Positions 41,404 to 51,254 are shown, counted from the stretch's first letter. The stretch: DNA of 64,000 nucleotides from Phytophthora colocasiae (GCA_018806915.1 JAGKQI010000020.1:806001-870000); one strand, 5' to 3'. Program-made: numbers and translations. Notes: generated by a model not told the origin, from the letters alone.

Positions 41404-42034
41404 CTCCCTCCTGCACTTCCAGTAATGAGTAGGCAGCAGAGCCGTCAATTTTTATAAATTGTGACGGATACACTTTTTACTGTCAGTATTACGTTCGGAA
41501 AATGAATGGCATTTGATAACGGAGGTTATTAGATCCTAGAAATGCAGCTGTTGATGGTATAGAAAATTTAAAATTGATGCACATCATAAATGAACTTCAT
41601 ACTAAAGCCAAGATACATGCACCATTGTTAATGAAATCCACTGCATATCTTTATACTTTCGATAGAGCATAAAAACAATTTCCCACACAACTGGCGTGGA
41701 AGTGAATTAAATTGGCATTCTTGCACTTCATTTTACGAAGTGCTACACGCAGTGGCAGTCTGGAAGTACACGAAGCACCAGCCGAAGGCGAATCCAGCCA
41801 TCGCAACATGTCACCTCTCTACGCACTGTCAACGTCGTCAACGCAAGGTTACTTCGTTGGTCATAAACTGGTGTGGGGCGATAACTTTCAGTAAAGAAAA
41901 ATATTTTCTCTGTAAGATATGTTTTGGGTACTCTGTACCATTTATTGAGCCAATAAGCGACGAGTTCGTCTAGTCGTGCAAAAAAATAATTAAAAGCCAA
42001 TCAGATGGAGCTTAGAGTAGTACAGTGATTTTGT
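41404..42034. other. non-coding right arm of the piggyBac element
   Basis: AT-rich sequence upstream of the transposase start. No gene supported. It should contain the transposase promoter and ends in the right subterminal palindromes. Confidence 0.45.
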
Positions 42035-42163
42035 AAAAGGGCGCTCAGAGAGCGTTTAATCGTCTCCTTTTTCTACAAAGTATAGAAAACGTACGATGGT
42101 TGTGCTCTCGTAACCAAGCTGAACTACCGTGATTTTCTAAAAGGGCGCAGTGAGCTCCCTTTT
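42035..42163. repeat. right subterminal palindromes of the piggyBac element
   Basis: Two copies of GTGATTTTxTAAAAGGGCGC lead into palindromes at 42035-42058 (AAAAGGGCGCTCAGAGAGCG) and 42139-42163 (AAAAGGGCGC AGTGAGC TCCCTTTT). They are related to the left-end palindromes in reverse orientation. Confidence 0.7.
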
Positions 42164-43681
42164 AAGAGGCATTAACTTAAAATTGTATACTATACTTTAT
42201 CAAGGTGGCGCACGATAGGGTTAAGCGCCGTGTTCAGGTGGAAGACACTTGCGTGGAAGGCGCTGCTACAGCTCCAGATGACGGAACAAACCAATCTACC
42301 CAATCTTCTCCAGGAGTTGGACACGTGCCAGGAAGAGAACATTGTCACGTTACTGTCCTCGATTTTGGCTCACGTCTTGTGTGGGCATGTCAGCGAGTTT
42401 AGACCGCTCTTGAACAAGCTCCCTGCTCACCGTCGACGGTTGTTGGAAGCGTTCTTCGACGCCCACAACCTGGATACGCTCGAGCCACCGTGCAACCGAC
42501 CAGACTTTGCGTCCTGGTTTTCTTTCCAGACACAGACCAACTCGATTCCTGCGCCACTGTCTCTTCAAGACCTCGAACAATTCCCACACGTCAAAACGTG
42601 GCAGAATGACGCAGTCAAGCATCAAGAGAAATGTGCCGCTTTTGAGGACAAGGCTAGACGAGCACGTACTATCTCCAACTACAAGTCAACAATCAACATT
42701 TTAAAAGTCAACGCAGAAGACCATGCGAGTGATATCGAGTCCGCGAGGCATGAGCTGGCGTCGCTGGAGAAGGAGGAGAAGCGGATGGTTCGTCGCATGC
42801 GGAAGTATCGACTCTTCCCGACGTCGAAACAACGCAAGCTCTTGCGTCAGTTCATGGGTACATGTAGGTGGACATACAACCAAGCCGTCGCACACTTCCG
42901 TAAAACCAACGTTTACAGAGCCAATTTGCTGCGTGACCTGTACGTGACGAAAACTACCAGCAAAGATCAAGTGTATCCTGAAGACATGGGCCCGCCTCCG
43001 GAGTGGGCGTTTGATACTCCAAAAAACTTTCGCTTTAACGCGCTTCGCAGATTTCAGTCCAATGTGAGAAGCGCCTTTAGCAACAAGATGAACGGCAACA
43101 TAGCAAAGTTCAAAATTGGTTTCAAAAACAAGAAAGAGAGCCGATTCTTCACGATATGTGAGGATGCCAAAGATGCCAGGATCACCTACGTGCCAGGTCA
43201 GTCGCGTGCGTTGTTGAGCATCAGCAAACTGAAGGATATTCCGATTCGTTGCGACCCAGGGCTATCTATCGAGAACGAGATCCAGATCTTGAACGACAAC
43301 GGCTTCTGGTACGCAGCAATCCCTACATTCGTTCGCCCTAGTGATAATGTGAACCTTGGACGCGCAGTGGCCTTAGACCCCGGTCTGAAAGCCTTCATGA
43401 CTGGTATGGACCTGTGCGGGAACAGCATTCACATTGGGCGAGGGACCCGAGATCACCTGGACAAACTGCGTGGTAAAGCAGCAGACGCACAGAGGGTAAT
43501 GGCTGAGATCAAGAATCTGCACGGCCATCGTACGGGCAAGCAATGGAAAACGTTCGCGAGAGCCAAGCGAACATTTGACTGTGCTACCGCTAAGATCAAG
43601 AACTGTGTAAAAGAGCTCCACTATCAGACCTGCGCCTACCTCACGAAGCACCAGGGATAGGAAAAATACATTATCATTACC

Positions 43682-43704
43682 GGGGTCCGGACCGGGTCCG
43701 GTCC
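43682..43704. repeat. GGTCCGG-rich block, inverted mate at 46874-46890
   Basis: GGGTCCGGTCC at 43694-43704 is repeated exactly in inverse orientation at 46880-46890 (GGACCGGACCC). Both blocks bracket the recombinase gene and might mark the borders of an inner element, or be subterminal repeats of the hAT-like shell. Confidence 0.45.
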
Positions 43705-43879
43705 TCTCAAGCACTTTTTGTCAAATCAATGCGGTTATTGTGCTTTGAAGGGTTAAATAAACCGTTTATCTGACCGCGAGTCTTCTACAACTGGATAGGA
43801 TGAAAATCAGGGGATGGCGCGAAAAACCGCGACTTTTCACCATTAGACAATTTGCAGGTCACCTCCTAAGAGCAGCAAC

Positions 43880-46022
43880 ATGGAAGAGGAAGCTCGGATG
43901 CGAGTGGCCCTGAAAGAGTCCGTTCAACGAACTTACGTCAAAAGCGCAACAAAACGACCACAAAACACGCAAAGAGCTTACAACAACCGGCAAAAGGAAT
44001 TCTTAGACTGGTGTAGGTCAAAGGAATCTGCTTTTAACGACCTGACCCGATTCACAGTAACAGGGGAAAAACTACATCTCTTTCTCGAAGAGCGCGTAAT
44101 TGGAAGGACCAAACGACACAAGAATGGAAGTAAAAACTGCGATCGAGTGGAGAAGGTAGGTCGCTCTACAGTGAATTCCTACGTAGCAGCAATGGTCGAT
44201 TTGTGGAAGCAACAATCTCGGGCAAAGGTAAACGGTAACCCATCCCCCCGTGACGAGGCGGTGACCTCGCTGTTGAAGCTGACTCAGTTTGAAGAGGACG
44301 AGAGGAAGCGAAACAATTACGAGGACCGTGGAGCATCTACTCTTTTGGATGGCTACACTAGAGTAGACCAAATTAAGGAGATTGCCCAGTTTTTTTGGAC
44401 TCCAGCACGAGATGCTGGCAAGTTACTTCGGAATTTAGTTGCTTTTCTCTTGAGTCACTATGCGCTAATGAGAGGCGAATCAGCGCGGATGATGAAGTTA
44501 GCGGATTTGCACACGTTGGTTCTCGAAAATGAAGGATATAGCGCATGCAGGGCCCTCGTCATGGTGATGCGCCAAGGCAAAACGAATCAAGTTGGCCGTA
44601 TTGAAGTCGGAGCCTGCATGAGGAGTAAATATGTGGAAATCTGTCCTCACGGAATGCTGGGATTTTACTTTTTCTGGCGGTGGCATGTAGAAGGCGAATC
44701 ATTTCCTGACTTTACCTCGTCCGAGTGCTGGTACCCTATCAAATTGTTAAAAACAGGTAACGATCCTACAAAACCAATGTCGTACAAAGTACACCACGAT
44801 GCTATCACGGCTGCGCTGACGCATATTGGTATTCACAGCAAAGCGAAAACCCACGTCGGTCGTGGTTCTGGATCGCGTATGGCTGATTTGGGGGGTGCTA
44901 GCGAGTCTCAGATACGCCGCCTGGGCAGATGGAATAACCAGTCAATGGAAAAGTGCTACCTTACATCCCTTCCACGAGAGGCTATGCGAACACTGGCTGG
45001 ATTTGAACCCAGCAGAGGCAGTTTTTTTGTTGCTCGTGCTTCCGTCGACCCACCAATGTCATTGCAGAGTAAAAGTCTTTCCCCAAGTGGAGATGTGGCA
45101 GCAAGCAATTAATGCAGGATCCGCAGAACAGTCTCTTGCAGCGGGTGGATTTCTCGAGTTACTACAATATCTCCGTAGCGAAGTGCTGCAGGATGCCGTG
45201 TTCTTACAAAGCTCAACTCCAAATCACCCGATATGGCAACACGCTATTTTCCATTCACCCGAATTTTTGGAGTATAAACATGCTGCAACACAAGCCGTGG
45301 AAGGGATGGAAGACCCGGCAGAACAACGCCTCCAGAAAGCCATTCCAGTGATGAATGCTAAAATCGATGGTATACATCAGGATTTGAGAAGCTCCTTATC
45401 CCAAATTTGCACAGCGGTGCACAAAGTGGAGAATACTCTCAGTGATGTTCTGCAGGTATTGTCTCCACTACGAGGAGGAACTGCTGTCGTCCAAGTGCAG
45501 CTTCTGGCCAGTACTCAGCAAGCTTGTAGTGATGCCGCTCAGTCTCGTCGGGCAGAGGCGACACCGGTTATCAATGGTTCACTAGATTTCCCGACACCTG
45601 GGCGATCCGGGGTAAATTCAAATCAGAGTGAGCCGCAGCATTTCCCGACGTACAAACTGCGCAGAGGGTTAGTGACTGTTCCAGAGCTGTGGGGGGAGTG
45701 GATTGGATTAGGCGGAGCTGTTGCTGTGCGCGAACTGGAGACCAAGTTCGGAACAAAGTGGTGTAGTGCTGATGAACGTCGTTTCTTCAACAGGAGGCGT
45801 CCAGTGTATAGATTAATTGCAGATCTGGCAGTCGAGATTTCGAGGCTTGCTGTGGTGCCCGATAAAACGGCAACGGATCATGTTATCAGAGCTCTAGAGG
45901 AGTACCGTCAAACTCACAAAAAGTCCCTCAACTGGATAGCAAAAAACTGTGATGCCATTCAAGATATTATCAGAGCTACAGCAGCATCACATTTCCAACT
46001 CGTTTCTACGAATGACCCGTAA
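43880..46022 (+). pseudogene. Crypton tyrosine recombinase with GCR1-like C-terminus, frameshifted
   Basis: Frame 1 (43880-45112, 410 residues) is a tyrosine recombinase: core-binding part QRTYVKSATKRPQNTQRAYN, then the catalytic first Arg in HYALMRGESARM. The His-x-x-Arg box is in KTHVGRGSGSRMADL, with GRW, and the tyrosine is in MEKCYLTSLP. The C-terminal part lies in another frame (from about 45070 to the TAA ending 46022): VFPQVEMWQ, a helical region, and LWGEWIGLGGAVAVRELE..., resembling the GCR1_C DNA-binding domain common in Cryptons. The switch coincides with the AAAA run at about 45069-45072 (LQSK / KVFPQV), so a one-base insertion explains it. The catalytic part is intact, so activity without the DNA-binding tail is possible but unproven. 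Confidence 0.82.
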
Positions 46023-46179
46023 TGCGAGAATACCAACAATAAACGTATACTGTTTCCAAATCTCCATTGTTTATTGTCCATGTATGTGTACTGCAAGTGC
46101 CCGAAGGAGCGGATCGGGGGTGAAAATGTCTGCTGCTTGAAAGTAGGGCGCGGATTGACCATAGCCGTCTTGTTATACA

Positions 46180-46720
46180 CGTCTCAGTTCGTTGATGGCG
46201 ATGACGTAGTCTGCGCCCTCTGCCTTTCTTCTAGTCGCTCGCGTACACCGTGAGGTTGGTCGTGATCAACTCGCCGGCGTGTAGCTGAATATTGCGATAT
46301 TCTTGAGCTTCTTCACCTTGGCCACCAAATAATACGGAACGGCTGCGCTAAGAACAATCTCGCCGCGTCCTAGCCAGCAAACAAGCTCAAGTGCTTGACC
46401 ACCGAGATATCCACACTCACTGTGGTAGACGTCACGCTGGAGCTGCTCATTTCATGTCCGAGTATGTGAAGTCCATGTAGCTGAGATCAGGCTGAGTACG
46501 TGACGTCCATGTAGCTGAGCCCGTAGCTGAGCTCCCACTGCATCTCAAAGTAGTCTCCGAACGCGCGCTAGGTGCTTACACGCTGCCTGTATGACATCAA
46601 AGCGTTGCTGGTGTCCTTCGGGTATGTAATCGGCATGCTTCTGCTTGGGTTCACACGGTCACAGCATCAGCATCTCCAAGCTTGCTCAACAGCATAGCGT
46701 TAACCATGGCTAGCACGTCC
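46180..46720 (-). pseudogene. degraded coding remnant, possibly glycoside hydrolase 3
   Basis: Minus-strand frames give short islands interrupted by stops: MQWELSYGLSYMDVTYS, PYYLVAKVKKLKNI, LHAGELITTNLTVYASD and GADYVIAINEL. The order and the GLSY..Y core resemble the C-terminal part of family 3 beta-glucosidases, where FGxGLSYTxF is followed by a fibronectin-like domain. The evidence is thin and the reading is broken throughout. It lies inside the hAT-like shell, 3' of the recombinase. Confidence 0.3.
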
Positions 46721-47444
46721 AGAAGAACAGAACAACGTATATTGTGCTCATCCATCGTAGTGCGTGTTCTCCCGATGTGTGTGTCCTCCCTTCTACACGT
46801 GAACAACTGATTGGCTAATTATACAAAGGCCAGTTATCAGCGTCAGGGCTTGGACTCCATACATTGTAACAAAGGACCGGGACCGGACCCATACTGAGCG
46901 AAGGGATGATAACCCTTCAATATCATACGGATTGGAGGCCTTCATCCAAGCCAATAAATAATTGAGTTATTGCCACATTTTTCGGCAATGTCAACCAAGT
47001 CAGTAGGTCACATGAATATGGGACACTATGATGGGTTTCGTCTCAAGAGTACTTTTGAACGAGTTGCCCTGGATTCAGGAGGGGGGGGGGGTACCTCGAG
47101 AACCCTCCCACCGCGTCCAACCTCTCCAACCAACACACACAAGTCATAGTCCGAATTCCTCGACATCATACATACAACACACAAATCAACTGATATAATA
47201 TAATTCAGTTAGGAAATGACAAGCAACTGTAATAACCCGTGTGCCCTGTGTGCAAACGTGGCCACACAACCGGTTTGGCGATAGTTCTCGCTACCATCCA
47301 TTGCCAAAACAACCACACATGTCAACGACATTTGGCTATAGCCAAGATTGACCTGTATAAAAAATTGCATGTTATTGGGGTTGAGGAGCAATAAATTATG
47401 GCAATATGACATCGGCAATAGTTACGGAAAATTACCAAACCCTG
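46721..47444. other. non-coding right arm of the hAT-like element
   Basis: No gene supported. Contains the inverted GGACCGGACCC block, a short inverted repeat around 46970-47000 (ATTGCC..GGCAAT), a run of about 12 G near 47080, and the right terminus CCAAACCCTG. Confidence 0.45.
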
Positions 47445-47813
47445 CGAAGCACTACGACACCATTCTGCTCCCGATCTTCACGTCGAAGCAAATGGTAAAG
47501 AAGAGCTGCGCGAGAAATCATACGTTCAACAAGATGCTACTAGGTCTGAAGCACTACCAATTCCGAGAACTACTGCGAGCCAAATGCGAGGTAATGGGGA
47601 AGTCTTTGGTGGTGTGTTCTGAGATGTACACTACTCAGACTTGCGGAAATTGTTCCAGACTCCATCTGAAGATTGGCAACAAGGACGATTGTCCACACTG
47701 TGATTTCATCGCTGGTCGTGATCTGAACGCCGCGTACAACATCCTTCGTTTCACGTGCGCCGGCTCCCTGGCAGTGCACACCATCCACCAGTGAATTCTC
47801 TTTTTAAACTCGG

Positions 47814-47870
47814 GTTACAGCGAGCCCACGACAAAGTTTGCTAGTTAGACTTTGTTTGATCAACTGTAAC
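47814..47870 (+). other. nested stem structure at the Fanzor 3' end (candidate guide-RNA scaffold)
   Basis: Two nested inverted repeats follow the Fanzor stop codon by 20 bp. The outer stem is GTTACAG (47814-47820) with CTGTAAC (47864-47870); the inner is ACAAAGT (47831-47837) with ACTTTGT (47849-47855). In TnpB and Fanzor systems the guide RNA scaffold comes from this position at the element's right end. The pairing is seen; the function is inferred. Confidence 0.4.
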
Positions 47871-49903
47871 GGCTCCATACGTAGTACGACACTGCCTCAG
47901 CGACCGGCTTGGAACTTTTGAGGCTGGATTTGTTGAGTCCTGTTAAATAAAACTGCATAGCAGCGAGCTCGCCGAGAAGGGCAGTCTCATAATTAACCCC
48001 CCCCCGCTCTCAACCGTTGTATATGACTACATTAGTGGTCCACACCAGAATTGGCTTATTCTTAACATGTTGTATAATACAACATGTTAAAAACCGTGAA
48101 ATGCACGCGGGTAGGTGAATATTGTAACAAGAAAAGCCAGAAAAGTGCTAAGGCCAAGACACAGATAGATTCACTGATTTGTGACAAGAATCCTGATCTT
48201 GGTGGCCGCGTGGCCACCAAGATGCTGAGGACAGGGGCAGGAAGAAGAGAAGGAGGAGCCGCAGGAGGGAGATGAAGAAGAGAAAGAGGACGAGCAGGAG
48301 GGAGAAGAAGAAGCGAAAAAAGACGAGCAGGAGGAAGCGGAAGAGGAGGAGGTGGGCGAGGAGGAGTCGTAAGAAGCGTTAGGACGATGGTAGCGAACAA
48401 GACAAGTAGGAACACTGATGATTACAATCGCAAAGAAAAGATTGCTTGCAGCATGATGTTCAATCCCTCTGGAACTGAAGCATGGCATAGCTAGGCAAAA
48501 ATGTTTGCTCTGTGTCAACTTCAAATAAAAAGGCCCAAACCAGTCGCAGTATATACAACATACGCCCACCTGCGAGACTGGAGAAGGTGTATATGACAAC
48601 TTCGCTGGTACATAGCGCTGCGCACGATGTGCAAGCAATCAGGTTGCCTTCCCGCAGTACAGACTTTACACTCGTACTTATCACAGGTAATACAAAAATC
48701 AAGATTAGACTGTCCTTAACATGTAGTATTATACAACATGTTAAAGACTTGCCGGGGGGTCAAAATAGGCTTGAGAGCGGGGGGGTTAAAGAGCAACCGC
48801 TTAACTAGACATCGCAGTTTCTCTCCCATCCAATTCATGGTTTCAACCATTTCGAATAGCATCGACAGCACACCGGACAAATTGTATCCAAGAGAAATAT
48901 ACTGCACTTTGGCGAAGAGTCCGTCTTGCGCAATAAGCATGAACAAGTCGCTCATTAACCCCTCCACCAACAAATACAACAATGCAGCTCGATGATAATT
49001 TCTCGCACCGTGCGCCGAAAGCCTCAGACTTTCTTGAACAAACACAGCCGCATCTTTAAACAGCATCGGCTCGCGTAGACGATCGCATCGACGTCCATAA
49101 CGTTTACATGAGATGTAGCTCCGGCGAAGTAGAAGAGAGCGATATACGATCCATAGGGATCCAAACAAGCCGTACCAGTAGGATTTCCTGTAGCTGGAGT
49201 CTCCGCTATCGTTTGCTAAATTCGCGCCATTACTGTCATAGGTTCCAAGACCTCGAACGAGCACGTAGCCGATGTTATCATCAGCACACAGCGTTCCAAC
49301 GGCTTCTTCATAGAAGGCGTAGTACCCAATACTACCGTGGTAGAAATAATATTCCAGGTAGTATGAATTCTCTGAACAGCTAGATGGTGCAGTATCCGAT
49401 GGTTCTGTCAGTTCGTTCCCCCAAACGTAGTTGCCGTGGATATTATACTGCGGTACGACGAAATGGCAAACTCGACGTCCCTCTAGCTCGTAGTAATGTG
49501 TGATGGCAACGTTCCACCAGGCACCAGCGATGACTAGCCCTTCCATTGGACACAAGTTTTCCATATCTGCTGTGTTCTCCGTAACGTTAGCTGTGTTTGG
49601 GACGATCAAGTCTTGCGAGATTTTGTGAGGGGTTACGAATTTTAAGTAGCTTCTAGCTTGCAGTAGCAGCGGCACGAGGCCGACAGACATCCATACCGCG
49701 ATCAACATACGCTTGGCAGTGAGCAACCTAGGAACCGCGGCTTCCGGCTGGGTGATGACTTTGACAGGATTCTCATCGTTATTCACGCAGTAAACGACCG
49801 ACTTTTTCCCAGAGCTGTAGCGACTAACACTGGCGGACGACTTCAAACCTGGAGGCCCTTGAGTCGAGGGCCTTGGAGGGGTTTTTTGAGCATTCGTGCA
49901 CAA
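47850..49903 (-). pseudogene. multi-membrane-spanning family protein, copy 2, split by a MITE
   Basis: The 5' part (49903-48790) encodes about 370 residues: Ser-rich N-terminus, a membrane helix (MLIAVWMSVGLVPLLLQA), a luminal region like copy 1 (FVTPHKISQDL, FYHGSIGYYAFYEE) and further helices. It is cut after KRLLFN by the MITE. Beyond the MITE the frame resumes as NYETALLGELAAMQFYLTGL, exactly the continuation in copy 1 (NYETALIGELITSALMQYYL). It ends at a TGA (47860-47862) where similarity stops, apparently at the border of the Fanzor-carrying DNA. No in-frame ATG precedes the Ser-rich part (a TGA lies just upstream). Function unknown; this copy is interrupted and 3'-truncated. Confidence 0.8.
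47993..48789. mobile_element. piggyBac-type MITE (797 bp with target duplications)
   Basis: Bounded by TTAA at 47993-47996 and 48786-48789. The termini are inverted: left C9-GCTCTCAA, right the complement, TTGAGAGC-G7. Inside each end is a 29-nt palindrome, TTAACATGTTGTAT/ATACAACATGTTAA, at 48062-48090 (perfect) and 48716-48744 (one mismatched pair). No transposase. The interior is purine-rich low-complexity DNA and a hydrophobic frame remnant. Comparison with copy 1 of the target gene proves the insertion point. Its ends differ from those of the 8.6 kb element, so that element's transposase may not be its mobiliser. Confidence 0.85.
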
Positions 49904-51239
49904 CGAGATTGTTCGTCTTCAACCTCAAGGAATGAAAGGTGTCAAGTACGATGGAATGAGCTGAAAATAGTACTTGTACTTGAGCATAACGGACAACTAC
50001 AGAGTTGTTTTTCGACTAGACTTGAAGCCATTTTCGCAGATCACGGACTAGGAAACTGCTGTGAATTGCGAATGCATTGTATTCAATGCAATGTACCCAA
50101 GTCTCCGGCCCATGGTATCACTAACAATGTTTCCTGGCATCAGTAGGCGTAGGACCTGTGGCCTATGCCGTGTGCTTGACTTCAGAGCAGATGCTTGTGC
50201 TTTGCATAGAATCCAACCATCACGGCTAATTTTGTCTGTAGAACAGCACGGATGCATTAGCTGGCAGCTAATGACCTTCTTCTGCAACATGTACATGATG
50301 GCAGCTAATTCAAGGAGCTACGCCGGTGGTGGACTTGAATCAGCAAGTCCACAAGATACGACTTGAACTTGAGCTCACCAAGTGCCTCCATCTGCTCAAA
50401 ATTCATTGCGTTACCCTCGCCAGCCGTCCGCTTCTCCGACGCTTCCGTTGCAGCTGGACTAGCCGACCGGAAATGGAGGGAAGCCGCTCAGCAACTGCAA
50501 CGACTCTGCAGCGAGTTCTGGTCGGGCTCGCGCCGCCAACGCACGCTAATTTAAATCAGCAGAGCTTGTTGAGAGACGCTGGCCAGTGACCAGTGGCTGC
50601 GATGACAATCCGCTCGGAACTAGCAGTCACCTTGATGCTGACAGGGCCGCTGCTGATGAATCCGTTGCAGTGATGCCTCTTGCAGCTAAACATCACGTGG
50701 CAAAACGCGAAACTACATTGTTTCTGGGCTCCACGCTGGAGCTTATAATCTTGAGTAGAACTTCTACTAGAAGAGCACACGACCTGGACGTCTGCAGCTC
50801 GACTCGAGCCTCGAGTCTCAATTAGAGCAATCCTTGCTTTTGATTGGGTTAAAAAAGGTTGCGGCCGCGTTCGTCGAACTAGACAAGAACGAAGGCCCAT
50901 CCCAGCTGTGGCTTCGGCTGTTCCTGAGGAGAACCTCTTTATCTTTATTTGTTAGATCTGAGGCCGACTTTGTTGGCCTCTCATACTTAAGAACTGTACA
51001 CTGCCATTTGGGCTGCACACTGCTTCTGCATCATTGCTGCGTACACGATTTACGTCTCCGTCGGACATGTCTTTGAAGTTGTCGTCAAAGCCAGCTCGAT
51101 TAGCGTCCATTCGAGCAGTCACGTTTGAACCAAAATATCAAGTCGAATTGTACAGTTTTCTACGAATTTGAATATCGACATAGACAGGTCCTTTCTATTT
51201 ATGTGGAGTTTCAGACCATAGCCGCCCCTCTACCTAGGA
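49904..51239. other. intergenic, no supported gene
   Basis: Short open frames only (for example around 50360-50550 with ALADRKWREAAQQLQRL-like helical text), none with a recognisable domain or partner exon. It may hold a degraded fragment. Confidence 0.4.
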
Positions 51240-51254
51240 GCTCATTCGCAGATC
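51240..51254 (+). promoter_or_regulatory. Inr-like transcription start element
   Basis: GCTCATTCGCAGATC fits the oomycete initiator consensus GCTCATTYBNCAWTTT well and lies 45-59 bp upstream of the ATG at 51299. Confidence 0.5.

Larger units (their letters stand above)
33601..42224. mobile_element. 8.6 kb piggyBac-type element with cargo genes
   Basis: Both ends are TTAA (33601-33604 and 42221-42224), the obligatory piggyBac target duplication. Each is followed inward by CCCTAT: left CCCTATTGCG, right (reverse complement) CCCTATCGTGCG. Just inside each end are paired palindromes built on AAAAGGGCGCT..AGCGCCCTTTT (33619-33640, 33678-33702, 42035-42058, 42139-42163). The right third encodes a piggyBac transposase (minus strand). 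The left two-thirds holds a SANT-DOT1 gene, a dead START-domain gene and a dead aldo/keto reductase. Typical piggyBac elements are 2.5-3.5 kb, so this one is unusually large. Either it captured host genes, or two neighbouring copies mobilised the DNA between them. The surrounding Fanzor frame stays open when the two TTAA sites are joined. Confidence 0.82.
43652..47444. mobile_element. 3.8 kb hAT-like element inserted in Fanzor
   Basis: The insertion is flanked by a perfect 8-bp duplication CGAAGCAC (43644-43651, 47445-47452). Its ends are inverted: left CAGGGATAGGAAAAA, right (reverse complement) CAGGGTTTGGTAATT. An 8-bp duplication with CAGGG termini is typical of hAT transposons. No hAT transposase is recognisable inside. 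It contains instead a Crypton-type tyrosine recombinase gene and degraded sequence. Removing it with one duplication restores the Fanzor reading ...AYLTKHYDTILLPIF.... Cryptons normally have neither terminal inverted repeats nor 8-bp duplications, so nesting (Crypton inside a non-autonomous hAT) is the simple reading. Confidence 0.8.
42278..47794 (+). pseudogene. Fanzor (eukaryotic TnpB-like nuclease), split by an insertion
   Basis: The coding parts are 42278-43651 and 47453-47794; joining them across the 3.8 kb insertion gives about 571 residues with no stop. The N-terminal about 170 residues are helical. A TnpB-type N-domain follows (RKYRLFPTSKQRKLLRQF, CRWTYNQAVAHF). RuvC-I Asp is in AVALDPGLKAFMTGMD. 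The second part gives LPIFTSKQMVKKSCARN, RuvC-II Glu in VVCSEMYTTQTCGNCSR, a CxxC..CxxC zinc ribbon (TCGNC, DCPHC) and RuvC-III Asp in GRDLNAAYNIL. All three catalytic acids are thus present. As it stands translation ends six nt into the insertion (TKHQG-stop), before RuvC-II/III. The frame is also open upstream of the ATG across the piggyBac junction, so the true start may lie further 5'. Fanzors cut DNA guided by RNA from the element end. Confidence 0.85.

Noticed and set aside
44826..45069. 5' part of the second Crypton frame as a separate protein start
   Set aside because: Before about 45070 this frame is antiphase to the recombinase domain; only the downstream part is real coding sequence.
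48171..48638. Minus-strand frame rich in Ser/Pro/Cys within the MITE
   Set aside because: Translation of purine-rich low-complexity DNA; no start context or conserved domain.
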